Made by a program: the position numbers and the translations under genes. From the NCBI GenBank assembly GCA_013314815.1, contig JABUEY010000035.1:1-32522 (forward strand): 32,522 bases of DNA, in the 5' to 3' direction. Origin of the DNA: Syntrophobacteraceae bacterium. GTDB lineage: Bacteria > Desulfobacterota > Syntrophobacteria > Syntrophobacterales > Syntrophobacteraceae. Numbering within the stretch: the stretch's first letter is position 1; every line of letters starts with the position of its first letter. This document shows, in pieces, positions 13,814 through 22,311 of the stretch. The notes beneath the pieces are model-generated. The model made no database searches, was not told the DNA's origin, and saw only the letters and a list, made by a program, of their open reading frames with translations.

Positions 13814-16800
13814 ATGAGCAGAGCGGGTTTGGAAAAATCGCAAAGAAGCTGTTTTGTGCAGGACGAAATCTCCCGTCTGCTCCGATACCCCCCGGAACTT
13901 CCCATTATGGAGAAGCGGGAGGTTATCGTGCAGCGGATCAGGGAGAACCAGGTCCTTGTTGTCACAGGAGAAACAGGGTCGGGGAAAAGCACCCAGATAC
14001 CCAAGTTCTGCCTCGAAGCGGGAAGAGGACGCCTCGGACTGATCGGGTGCACTCAACCCCGCAGGATCGCCGCCATCACCCTTTCGGAAAGAGTGGCCGA
14101 GGAACTGGGTGAAGAGGGTCGGAAGCTGGTAGGATACAAGATCCGTTTCCAGGACCGCACGGCAAAGACCACGCGCATCAAGTTCATGACAGACGGCATT
14201 CTTCTTGCCGAAGCTCAAAAAGACCGTCTCTTCAGGGCCTACGACACCCTCATCGTCGACGAAGCCCATGAACGGACCCTGAACATCGATTTCCTCCTCG
14301 GCCTGCTCAAGAAAATCCTTCCCAGGCGCCCGGACCTGAAAGTGATCATCACGTCTGCCACCATCGATCCGGAAAGCTTTTCGAAAGCTTTTGGAGGGGC
14401 ACCCATCGTCGAGGTTTCCGGCCGTGCGTATCCTGTGGAGGTGTGGTACCGTCCTGTGGAGGAAGGCGAAAGTGACGAGGATGAGGAGGAATCGAGCATT
14501 GTGGATCGGGCCGTCGCGTGTGTGGACGAGCTGAAATCCTGGAAAGACGGGGATCGCCGCGGGGATATACTCGTCTTCATGCCCACCGAATCCGACATTC
14601 GGGAAACGGTGCAGCGCCTCGAGGAAAAGCGATATTTCAACACAATAGTCCTGCCCCTTTTCGGCAGGATGGCGTCGGTGGACCAGCGCCGTATCTTCCA
14701 GACCTCGACCGAAGAGAAGATCGTGGTGGCGACTAATGTGGCGGAAACGTCCATCACCATTCCCCGAATCAGGTATGTCGTCGATACGGGCCTTGCCCGG
14801 ATTTCCCAGTACAATGTCGGGTCGAGGACGCGAAACCTGCCCGTGACAGCCGTTTCGCAGGCGAGTGCCGACCAGCGTAAAGGTCGATGCGGCAGAGTCG
14901 GAGCAGGCATATGCATCCGCCTTTATTCGAGGGACGACTATCTCAACAGGCCCATGTACACGGCGCCGGAGATTCAGAGATCCAACCTGGCCGAGGTCAT
15001 CCTCAGGATGCTCTACCTTCGCCTGGGCAGCATCCAGGAATTCCCTTTTCTCGATCCGCCTTCTCCGGCGGCCGTCAAGGACGGCTTTGCCGTGTTGAAG
15101 GAACTGGGTGCCGTGGACGAGCATCGGAAGCTTACGCCCCTCGGACGCCTGATGGCCAGGCTTCCCCTCGATCCCCGTCTTGCGCGGATGATTGTTGAAG
15201 CTTCCAGGGAAGGCGCACTTCAGGAATTGACCGTTCTTGCCGCGGTTCTCAGCATCCAGGACCCCAGGGAAAGGCCGTTCGAGCAGGAAGCCCAGGCCGA
15301 CCAGGTGCAGTCTGTCTTTCGAGATCCGCGCTCCGACTTCGTCTCCCTTCTCAAGATCTGGAAAGCAGCGCGGGAGAGTGAAGCCGCAAGTCGAACCCGG
15401 TTTCGCAGGTTCTGCCGGGACCATTACCTGTCCTACAGGCGCATGAGGGAATGGAAGGACATTCACGAGGAGATCGGGAGCATTCTCGAAGAACTGGGAG
15501 ATTATAAACCGAACACGGAGCCGGTGGGGTACGAGGCCATACACAGAGCGATCCTCAGCGGGTATTTGAGCCAGGTCGCCGTTCGCAGGGAAAAGAACAT
15601 GTATCTTGCGGCGCGCAACCGGCAGGTGATGCTGTTCCCGGGTTCAGGACTCTTCAACAGGGGGGGGGCCTGGATTATGGCGGCGGAGCTGGTCCGGACC
15701 TCGCGGCTGTTCGCCCGTACCGCCGCGAATATCGAACCCGGGTGGATCGAAGAAATCGGCGGACATCTTTGCCGTTACTCGTATTCGGAACCTCACTGGG
15801 AGAAGCGCGCGGGCCAGGTGACCGCATTCGAAAAGGTGACCCTTTACGGCCTGCCCGTCGTGGAACGCCGGAAGGTGAACTACAGCCGCATCCATCCAAA
15901 AGAAGCAAGGGAAATATTCATCCGGTCCGCTCTCGTGGAAGGCGATCTCTCCGGAAAATACGGGTTTCTCGATCACAACCGGGAACTTATCCGGCGGATC
16001 GAGGAACTGGAAAGCAAGGCCAGGCGCCGCGATCTTCTCGTGGACGAGGAGGCTTTCTATCGCTTCTATGACAGCCGCCTGCCCGATATCTCCGACAGCC
16101 GCTCCCTCGACAGGTTTCTGAAGGACCAGGGAGGGGACTCCTGCCTCAGGATGACCGAGGCGGATCTGCTCCGGGCCGCCCCGGATCTTGAGACTCTCCG
16201 GCAATTCCCGGATACCCTCGAGGTGGGCGACCAGGAGATCCCTCTGCGCTATGCCTTCAAGCCGGGGGACGAAGAAGACGGCGTTACGGTGACCGTTCCC
16301 GTTCACCTGATCCCCGAGCTTCGCCCTGATCTCTTCGAACGCCCTGTTCCCGGAATGCTCCGGGAAAAGATCGTGCACCTGCTCAAGTCTCTGCCGAAAA
16401 GCATCCGCAGGCAGTTCGTCCCCGTTGCGGATGCAGCGCAACGACTGGCTGAATGCGTCGCTTTCCGGAAAGGGAGCTTTTATGTTGAACTGAGCCGCTG
16501 TGCGCAGGAAGTGCTGGGAGTCCGCGTGCCTGTGGAGCAGTGGGAATCGAAGGCCCTGCCCGAGCATCTCCGGATGAGATTCGAAGTGATCGGACCGGAA
16601 GGCACCGTGCTGGGGGCGGGAAGGGACCTCGAATCACTGGCTTCCCTGGCGGTGGAACGCCATGAAGATCGGCTCTGGACAGCCGCCCGTGTGAAATGGG
16701 AAAGGGAAGGCATTGCTTCCTGGGATTTTGGAGACCTGCCTGCAAAGGTCGAAATCGGGAAAGACGCCCTCGGACTCACGAGGTATGCTTACCCGGCTTT

Positions 16801-17611
16801 GACAGCGGAAGGGGATCGGGCGGCGATCCGGCTCTTCCCCGACGAGGAGTCCGCCAGGCGGGCGAGCCTTGGAGGCCTGCGCCTGCTTTTCCTGCTGACC
16901 TTCGCGGCGGACTTGAAATACCTGAAAAAGAGCTGGGTCATTCCCGAGCAGGCCGCGTCGGGAGCCTTCTTCATGGGAAGCAGGCAGGAAGCCGACCGCC
17001 AGCTGCACGACTACATGATCCGGGAGCTGTTCGGCCTGCATCCGTGCACCCGCGTGGATTATCGGAGGTTCCGGGAGACCGTGCAGGGGCTCGATGGGCG
17101 GCTGGGAACATCGGCTGCCGAAATCCTCGAGGAAGTTCTGGAAGTGCTGAGGGAAAGGGAGGAGACGAGGAGAAGCCTGGAGCGTTTCCGGAAGATGGCC
17201 GGAGGAAACCGTGCCGTCCTCGATCGACTGGACCTGCTGTTCGAAGAATTCCAGTCTCTCGTGCCCGCGGGTTTTCTCGCCGAATATTCGCGCAACCATA
17301 TCCGGCGGATTCCACGCTACCTCAGGGCTCTTCGCATAAGAGCGGAAAGGGTGTATGTCGCCCCGGAAAAGGACCGTGTGAAGGAAGAACAGGTAAAACC
17401 TTACATCACGAGCTTCAATGACCTCCTGCAGTCCGTTCCGGACCCGCATGAGGAGAAAACGATGGTGTTTCTCGACGAATTTCGCAGTATGATCGAGGAA
17501 TTCAAGATCAGCCTTTTTGCGCCTGAAATGAAAACCCTTTTTCGCGTTTCGACCAAGCGCCTGGACGAGAAGCTGCAACAGCGGCAGACCCTGGAGGAAA
17601 CCCGGGAATGA
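13814..17611 (+). CDS. hrpA: ATP-dependent RNA helicase HrpA (DEAH box)
   Basis: 1265 residues, close to the usual 1300 of bacterial HrpA. The N-terminal helicase core has Walker A GETGSGKST (52-60), TQPRR (80-84), DEAH (149-152) and SAT (181-183). The second RecA lobe follows, with TNVAETSITI and motif VI QRKGRCGRVG. Next come the winged-helix/ratchet region and a long C-terminal part typical of HrpA (DUF3418-like) ending in coiled, charged segments. In E. coli HrpA resolves stalled or collided ribosomes and processes some mRNAs; the same role is likely here. ATG 13814 has AAGGTGG upstream. Its stop overlaps the next gene's ATG (ATGA at 17608-17611), so the two are translationally coupled. 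Confidence 0.95.
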   Translation: MSRAGLEKSQRSCFVQDEISRLLRYPPELPIMEKREVIVQRIRENQVLVVTGETGSGKSTQIPKFCLEAGRGRLGLIGCTQPRRIAAITLSERVAEELGEEGRKLVGYKIRFQDRTAKTTRIKFMTDGILLAEAQKDRLFRAYDTLIVDEAHERTLNIDFLLGLLKKILPRRPDLKVIITSATIDPESFSKAFGGAPIVEVSGRAYPVEVWYRPVEEGESDEDEEESSIVDRAVACVDELKSWKDGDRRGDILVFMPTESDIRETVQRLEEKRYFNTIVLPLFGRMASVDQRRIFQTSTEEKIVVATNVAETSITIPRIRYVVDTGLARISQYNVGSRTRNLPVTAVSQASADQRKGRCGRVGAGICIRLYSRDDYLNRPMYTAPEIQRSNLAEVILRMLYLRLGSIQEFPFLDPPSPAAVKDGFAVLKELGAVDEHRKLTPLGRLMARLPLDPRLARMIVEASREGALQELTVLAAVLSIQDPRERPFEQEAQADQVQSVFRDPRSDFVSLLKIWKAARESEAASRTRFRRFCRDHYLSYRRMREWKDIHEEIGSILEELGDYKPNTEPVGYEAIHRAILSGYLSQVAVRREKNMYLAARNRQVMLFPGSGLFNRGGAWIMAAELVRTSRLFARTAANIEPGWIEEIGGHLCRYSYSEPHWEKRAGQVTAFEKVTLYGLPVVERRKVNYSRIHPKEAREIFIRSALVEGDLSGKYGFLDHNRELIRRIEELESKARRRDLLVDEEAFYRFYDSRLPDISDSRSLDRFLKDQGGDSCLRMTEADLLRAAPDLETLRQFPDTLEVGDQEIPLRYAFKPGDEEDGVTVTVPVHLIPELRPDLFERPVPGMLREKIVHLLKSLPKSIRRQFVPVADAAQRLAECVAFRKGSFYVELSRCAQEVLGVRVPVEQWESKALPEHLRMRFEVIGPEGTVLGAGRDLESLASLAVERHEDRLWTAARVKWEREGIASWDFGDLPAKVEIGKDALGLTRYAYPALTAEGDRAAIRLFPDEESARRASLGGLRLLFLLTFAADLKYLKKSWVIPEQAASGAFFMGSRQEADRQLHDYMIRELFGLHPCTRVDYRRFRETVQGLDGRLGTSAAEILEEVLEVLREREETRRSLERFRKMAGGNRAVLDRLDLLFEEFQSLVPAGFLAEYSRNHIRRIPRYLRALRIRAERVYVAPEKDRVKEEQVKPYITSFNDLLQSVPDPHEEKTMVFLDEFRSMIEEFKISLFAPEMKTLFRVSTKRLDEKLQQRQTLEETRE

Positions 17612-18453
17612 ACCTTCATCTGCTGGACAATCCGCGGGCATTACAGTCTCACATTATCTCTTCCCTGGCCGAAAGATGCGGCTGTGAATCCCTGTTCGCC
17701 GATACGGAATGCGAGAAGGTGCAGTCATCGAGCGTGATGCTGCTCCTGGGTGAGCAGGTGGTTGAAAATGGAAACCGCCCCGAGATTTGTGTCATTTTGA
17801 ACAAGCGCTCGCAGGAAGTACGGCAGCCGGGGGATTTGTGTTGCCCGGGAGGAACCGTCGAAACCACCGTCGATCCTTACCTCGCCAGGCTTCTTGCACT
17901 CCCGTTCTCTCCGCTTTCCCGCTGGCCGGCGTGGAAGATCCTGCGCCGCTACCAGCGCCGGGAGGCTCGCCTTCTGTCGCTGCTTCTCGCGGCCGGGCTT
18001 CGGGAAAGCTGGGAGGAAATGCGCCTCAATCCCTTTGCCGCAAGATTTCTCGGGCCTCTGCCCTCCCAGTGCCTGCTCCTCTTCCGCCGCGTTATCCACC
18101 CCATGGTGGCCTATGTTTCCTGGCAGAAAAATTTCTTCCCCAGCTGGGAGGTGGAAAAGATCCTTTTCATCCCCCTTCGAGCCCTGCTCAACCCCTCACA
18201 CTATGCGGTCTTCCGCCTCCATGTGCCTCCTCACCTGGAATGGAGATTCAATGGCAGCCAGCTCGAGTTTCCCTGTTTCCTCTACCGTCAAGAGGGGCAC
18301 ACGGAAATGCTGTGGGGAGTGACCTACAGGATCGTGACACTGCTTCTCGAAGTACTTTTCGAATTCACCCCCCCCGGCATGGCCCGCCTTCCGCTGATAC
18401 CGGCAGTGCTGGATGACAGCTACATTCATGGAAGAGCCAGATGTGTGAGATAA
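17608..18453 (+). CDS. Nudix hydrolase with an expanded Nudix box (CoA-pyrophosphatase-like)
   Basis: 281 residues. LNKRSQEVRQPGDLCCPGG (64-82) resembles the UPF0035/NudL signature (KRS..L..H.GQ..FPGG) of coenzyme A pyrophosphatases. The catalytic helix RESWEEM (132-138) has the REx2EE core. The standard Nudix box puts 13 residues between its first Gly and the Arg-Glu; here roughly 50 separate them. An Arg/Leu-rich insertion of about 36 residues (about 90-128) therefore sits inside the box. The remainder (HPMVAYVSW, LFIPLRALLNPSHY, CFLYRQEGHTEMLWGVTYRI) matches the C-terminal half of NudL-type enzymes. Overlap with the hrpA stop indicates coupling. Probable action: hydrolysis of CoA or another nucleoside diphosphate derivative, if the insertion leaves the site intact. 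Confidence 0.8.
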   Translation: MNLHLLDNPRALQSHIISSLAERCGCESLFADTECEKVQSSSVMLLLGEQVVENGNRPEICVILNKRSQEVRQPGDLCCPGGTVETTVDPYLARLLALPFSPLSRWPAWKILRRYQRREARLLSLLLAAGLRESWEEMRLNPFAARFLGPLPSQCLLLFRRVIHPMVAYVSWQKNFFPSWEVEKILFIPLRALLNPSHYAVFRLHVPPHLEWRFNGSQLEFPCFLYRQEGHTEMLWGVTYRIVTLLLEVLFEFTPPGMARLPLIPAVLDDSYIHGRARCVR

Positions 18454-18532
18454 CGGATGTGCTGCGGATTCGGGCAATGAGAAGTCGAAGACGGCGGCGC
18501 AAGAGCCGCCAACACGAAGGGAAGTTGCTGCA

Positions 18533-18916
18533 ATGGCCGACCTTGGAGATGTCGTACTCGTATCCATGGATGGATCTCCTGCTTTTTTCGCACGGGTCGA
18601 ATCCGTCACCCCGGACGTCAAGCCCGGGTGGTTCCATTTGAAACTGCTGGTTTTGCAGGTGCCGCTGCTCGTGATCACCTGGATACTTCGTCGCGCCTAT
18701 ATCGACGGGGAGGAGTTCACGATGGGCGGCCGTCCCGTGCGAATTGAGAAGGTCGTGGCCCCCGCGGACGAAAGCGAGGAAGAACCCTTGCCCGGACTGT
18801 CGGACGAACCCCGTGAAGATCCTCGGCAGAAGGGCCGGGAGGGGGCGGGAGGCGCCGTGGGAAACGGGAAGGTGGTTTCCCTGGCCGAGCGCAGGAAAAA
18901 GGATCAGTCTTCCTGA
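18533..18916 (+). CDS. Small protein with a conserved-looking N-terminal domain and disordered tail
   Basis: 127 residues from ATG 18533 (MADLGDVVLVSMDGSPAFFARV; AAGGGAAG upstream). Residues 1-78 look like a small beta-barrel: GDVVLV, FFARVESVTPDVKPGWFHLK, VPLLVITWILRRAYIDG and FTMGGRPVRI. Its tryptophans and PDVKPGW turn look well conserved, and I believe similar proteins occur in other Desulfobacterota, but I cannot name a family. Residues 79-127 are acidic, Gly-rich and probably disordered, ending KVVSLAERRKK. A GGCGGC/GCCGCC hairpin (18493-18510) lies between it and the Nudix gene 80 bases upstream. Its last 13 bases overlap the 3' end of the convergent HD-domain gene. Function unknown. 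Confidence 0.75.
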   Translation: MADLGDVVLVSMDGSPAFFARVESVTPDVKPGWFHLKLLVLQVPLLVITWILRRAYIDGEEFTMGGRPVRIEKVVAPADESEEEPLPGLSDEPREDPRQKGREGAGGAVGNGKVVSLAERRKKDQSS

Positions 18917-19500
18917 GTCCTGTGCCACCAGTGGTCGTGGCCTTTGAACCACCAGTCCGATGAGTCGGTTTCGAGTATCTCGGCGGCGAGGCTTTCGGCC
19001 AGGTCCGTCTTCAGCCTTTTGAGTGCGAAGCGGATCCATTTGCGGGCGTAGAAATTTCCCAGGTCGTGCTGTTCTTTGAGCGACAGGATGAGCTCCAGCT
19101 GGTCGGTATCGTGGACAAGCAGGGCTTCCCGGGACGATTCGCTTCTGTATTCATCGAGGAGTGCCCTGTATTCATCTCCAAACGGAAGCCTTCGGGAAAG
19201 ATCGGATACGGCTTCCCGTTCACCCGATGAGACGTACTGCTTGTTGACATAATTCAGATCTCCCGTCCTGGCCTCGGGTATATCGTGAAAGAGGCACATG
19301 CACACGACCTTGTGAGGATCGACGCCCGGGGACAGGCGTGCCAGGGTGTAGCCGATGACTGCCGTTCTGAAGGAATGGTCGGCCACGGATTCACCGCCCG
19401 ACCCGAGAAACTGGAACCCCGTCCTGGGGGTTTTCTTGAGCATTCCCAGTTCGAAGAAGAAATGGACGATGTTGCGATGAGTCGATGCCTGTTCTTTCAT
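18904..19500 (-). CDS. HD-domain phosphohydrolase (YfbR/HDDC2-like)
   Basis: 198 residues from ATG 19500 (MKEQASTHRNIVHFFFELG); the open frame continues upstream another 42 codons without family-like sequence. The HD metal site is complete: ADHSFRTA His, the adjacent HD pair in FHDIPEARTGD, and the distal Asp in HDTDQLE. The helix pattern and the GMLKKTPRTGF lead-in match the HD_3 group that includes 5'-deoxynucleotidase YfbR and human HDDC2. Likely activity is removal of phosphate from (deoxy)nucleoside 5'-monophosphates, although substrate range in this group is broad. It is convergent with, and overlaps by 13 bases, the small plus-strand gene at 18533-18916. Confidence 0.85.
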   Translation of the reverse strand: MKEQASTHRNIVHFFFELGMLKKTPRTGFQFLGSGGESVADHSFRTAVIGYTLARLSPGVDPHKVVCMCLFHDIPEARTGDLNYVNKQYVSSGEREAVSDLSRRLPFGDEYRALLDEYRSESSREALLVHDTDQLELILSLKEQHDLGNFYARKWIRFALKRLKTDLAESLAAEILETDSSDWWFKGHDHWWHRTQED

Positions 19501-19747
19501 GAGCAAGTGCTTTCCTGGGGTGAAGGAAGTACGGGCGATGCGGCCCGGCTTCCGGAAAAACCGCACCGCACCGGATTTTCGATCCGTGGTACCTGGAAAA
19601 GTATCTGAAATCGATCCGTAATTCAATACCGGTCATTCCGCGGAATATTTTTTGCTTTAGTTTTATTTTGCATCTGGGATATATTTATAAACTTATACGA
19701 ATTTCTGCGACTTTTATAACATGCCGGCTGGAGGAGGGTACGGAGGC

Positions 19748-20272
19748 ATGAAGCACACCCTTTCGGTACTGGTGGAAAACAGCCCCGGTGTATTGACCCG
19801 GGTTGCCGGACTGTTTGCCCGGCGTGGTTTTAACATCGACAGTCTGGCGGTGGGGCGCACGGAAAAGCACGACGTTTCCCGCATGACCATCGTGGTGGAA
19901 GGCGACCATCGCTACATCGAGCAGGTGACCAAGCAGTTGCACAAGCTGGTGGATGTCATCAAGATCAGCGATATCACCACGGAAGAGTACGTCGATCGAG
20001 AACTCGTGATGATCAAGGTGGCGGCCGAGCCCAGCCAGCGCGTGGAAATCATGCATATCGCCGGCATATTCAGAGCGCGGGCGGTCGACCTGGGCCGCAA
20101 GACCATGACATTCGAGTGCACGGGCAATGAAGGCAAGATCAATGCCTTTGAGGAGTCTCTGCGCCCGTACGGCATTAAGGAACTGGTGCGCACGGGCAAG
20201 GTGGCCATGCTGCGGGGCACGCGGTTTTCGGGTGTCGACAGCGGCGCGTCGAAGGAAATGAAGGAAGAATAG
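19748..20272 (+). CDS. ilvH: Acetolactate synthase small (regulatory) subunit, first copy
   Basis: 174 residues from ATG 19748 (MKHTLSVLVENSPGVLTRVAG). An upstream ATG at 19721 would add nine glycine-rich residues that are really the ribosome binding region (GGAGGAGGG). An N-terminal ACT domain (1-80) has the GVLTRVAGLFARRGFNIDSL signature that binds valine for feedback inhibition; the ALS_ss_C domain follows. The tail (about 160-174) is polar and slightly long. It lies before its large-subunit gene, the reverse of the usual ilvB-ilvN order, and differs clearly from the second small subunit at 24044. The AT-rich DNA at 19640-19720 probably holds the promoter, but I cannot place boxes with confidence. 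Confidence 0.92.
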   Translation: MKHTLSVLVENSPGVLTRVAGLFARRGFNIDSLAVGRTEKHDVSRMTIVVEGDHRYIEQVTKQLHKLVDVIKISDITTEEYVDRELVMIKVAAEPSQRVEIMHIAGIFRARAVDLGRKTMTFECTGNEGKINAFEESLRPYGIKELVRTGKVAMLRGTRFSGVDSGASKEMKEE

Positions 20273-20324
20273 CTCGCTGAGACCGTGAAAGCGAGGCCGT
20301 TCTCAACCTGGTGGAGGTATCGCC

Positions 20325-21995
20325 TTGGAAATGACAGTGGCGGAAGCCCTTATCCGATGTCTGGAAAAGGAAAACGTGGAATGGGTCTTCGGTTATCCCG
20401 GAGGAGCCATTCTTCCCGTATACGATGCGCTTTATCATTCGTCCCAGATCAGGCATGTCCTGGTGCGGCATGAACAGGGGGCGGTCCACGCGGCGGACGG
20501 ATATGCCAGGGTCACGGGGAAGGTGGGCGTTTGCATGGCCACTTCCGGTCCGGGAGCCACCAATCTGGTTACCGGCATAGCCAACGCGTACATGGATTCC
20601 ATCCCGCTGGTGCTCTTCACAGGACAAGTGTCCACGGGCCAGATAGGGACGGACGCCTTCCAGGAAGTGGATATTTTCGGCATTACCATGCCCATCGTCA
20701 AACACAACTACCTGGTCAAGGATCCGCAGAAGCTTCCCGCCATCGTCAAGAATGCGTTTCACATCGCATCCACGGGACGGCCGGGACCGGTTCTGATCGA
20801 TCTGCCGCGGGATGTGGCCGAGTCGAGGATCAGCTTCAAGTATCCTTCCACGGTGCGGCTCCGGGGGTACAAGCCCACGTACAGGGGGCATCCGTCAAAG
20901 ATCCACGAAATCGCCGAACTCATCAGGAAATCCGAAAGGCCCGTCATCTACGCGGGAGGGGGTATACTGGGAGCCAACGCGGCCGCGGAACTGCTGCAGC
21001 TGGCCGAAACGATTTCGGCCCCCGTTACCAACACCTTTATGGGGCTCGCCAGTTTCCCCGGCGATCATCCCCTCTTCCTGGGCATGCTCGGTCTGCACGG
21101 TACCCGTTACGCCAACATGGCCGTGACCGAATGTGACCTGCTCATCGCCCTGGGAGCCCGGTTCGATGACCGTGTGACCATGAAGATCAAGGCGTTCGCC
21201 CCTAAAGCCACCGTGATCCACATCGACATCGACCCGGCCGAAATCGGAAAAATCGTGTCGGTGAGCGTTCCGCTTGTGGGGGATGTAAAGCTCATCTTGA
21301 AGGACCTCCTCCCACTGCTCGAAAAGACGGACCGTTCCCGCTGGCTCGCGCGCATCGCTGAACTCAAGAAGCAATACCCCCTCACCTACGATCGTGAAGG
21401 AGGCCTCAAGCCCCAGTACGTGATTGAAAAGCTTTGCGAATTCACCCGAGGAGAGGCGGTGGTTGCCACGGATGTCGGTCAGCACCAGATGTGGGTCGCC
21501 CAGTATTACCGATTCAAGCGTCCTCGCACACTGGTTTCTTCGGGAGGACTCGGATGCATGGGATTCGGCCTGCCTGCGGCCGTGGGCGCATGTCTCGGAA
21601 GCAGGGGGCAGCCGGTCATCCTGGTCACGGGAGACGGCAGTATCCAGATGACCATGCAGGAACTCGGCACCATGATGGAGCAGGAACTGCCCATCAAGAT
21701 CCTGATTCTCAACAACCATACCCTCGGGATGGTGAGGCAGCTCCAGGAGTTCTACTGCGAGGGCCGGTACATGTCCGTGAATTTCAGGTTCCATCCCGAT
21801 TTCGTCCGGCTGGCCGAGGCCTATGGTATTCCGGCCTACACGATCACTTCCGAGGAGGAGGTGCTCAGCCTGCTGCCCGCGGCCCTCGCTGAACCTGGGC
21901 CTGCTCTTGTCAACTGCCTGGTGCCCAGGGAAGAGAACGTTTCCCCTATGGTCTTGGCGGGCAGGGGTATTGACGAAGCGATCGACTGTTCGTGA
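20325..21995 (+). CDS. ilvB: Acetolactate synthase large (catalytic) subunit, first copy
   Basis: 556 residues. The start is probably TTG 20325, which has GGAGG seven bases upstream; ATG 20331 is the alternative two codons in. It carries the thiamine diphosphate enzyme pattern: catalytic Glu50 (VRHEQGAVHAADGYAR), the central FAD-binding domain (about 185-345), and the ThDP/Mg motif GDGSIQM...LNN near residues 430-465. The reaction condenses two pyruvates to acetolactate (valine/leucine) or pyruvate with 2-oxobutyrate (isoleucine). It is 52 bases after ilvH and forms one holoenzyme with it. A second, divergent large subunit lies 316 bases downstream. Confidence 0.94.
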   Translation: MEMTVAEALIRCLEKENVEWVFGYPGGAILPVYDALYHSSQIRHVLVRHEQGAVHAADGYARVTGKVGVCMATSGPGATNLVTGIANAYMDSIPLVLFTGQVSTGQIGTDAFQEVDIFGITMPIVKHNYLVKDPQKLPAIVKNAFHIASTGRPGPVLIDLPRDVAESRISFKYPSTVRLRGYKPTYRGHPSKIHEIAELIRKSERPVIYAGGGILGANAAAELLQLAETISAPVTNTFMGLASFPGDHPLFLGMLGLHGTRYANMAVTECDLLIALGARFDDRVTMKIKAFAPKATVIHIDIDPAEIGKIVSVSVPLVGDVKLILKDLLPLLEKTDRSRWLARIAELKKQYPLTYDREGGLKPQYVIEKLCEFTRGEAVVATDVGQHQMWVAQYYRFKRPRTLVSSGGLGCMGFGLPAAVGACLGSRGQPVILVTGDGSIQMTMQELGTMMEQELPIKILILNNHTLGMVRQLQEFYCEGRYMSVNFRFHPDFVRLAEAYGIPAYTITSEEEVLSLLPAALAEPGPALVNCLVPREENVSPMVLAGRGIDEAIDCS

Positions 21996-22311
21996 GCTGC
22001 CGGGAGGTTCCAGACCGCCTTAGAACCAGGGATACAACGATTCAAGCGCTGCGACCGCACTGCCGGAAGCGGCGGCCGGGTACCGCACGGGCCGGCCGTG
22101 GTTTCCGGCGGATTCAGTTCAATTCCTTCTGAAGATCACGTCTCTTTCCCCTCGAGTCCCCGCGGAATTCCGAGTTCGATGAGCGCGAAAATTTTTCTAT
22201 CCTGCGAAAATCTTTAAGATTATAAATAAAAATAACCCATTGCAAAAGCAATGAGAGTGAAGTAGTAAAGAAAGATTTAATTCCAAAATCATTCAGCAGG
22301 CAAGGGTTTTT
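21996..22311 (+). promoter_or_regulatory. Leader/promoter region between the two acetolactate synthase operons
   Basis: 316 bases without a normal gene. The first half is GC-rich with no clear terminator. The second half turns AT-rich (TTATAAATAAAAATAA near 22219-22234) and probably holds the promoter of the second ilvB. A 12-codon frame (22179-22217, MSAKIFLSCENL) and a perfect small hairpin CATTGC-AAAA-GCAATG (22238-22253) precede ilvB. They recall an attenuator layout, but the mini-frame lacks a ribosome binding site and a run of Ile/Leu/Val codons, and no U-tract follows the hairpin. Confidence 0.35.

Noticed and set aside
13667-15544. 625-codon open frame antisense to hrpA
   Set aside because: Shadow of the hrpA coding sequence caused by high-GC codon use; no domain pattern or start signal. 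The same applies to long antisense frames over ilvB, ilvC and leuB.
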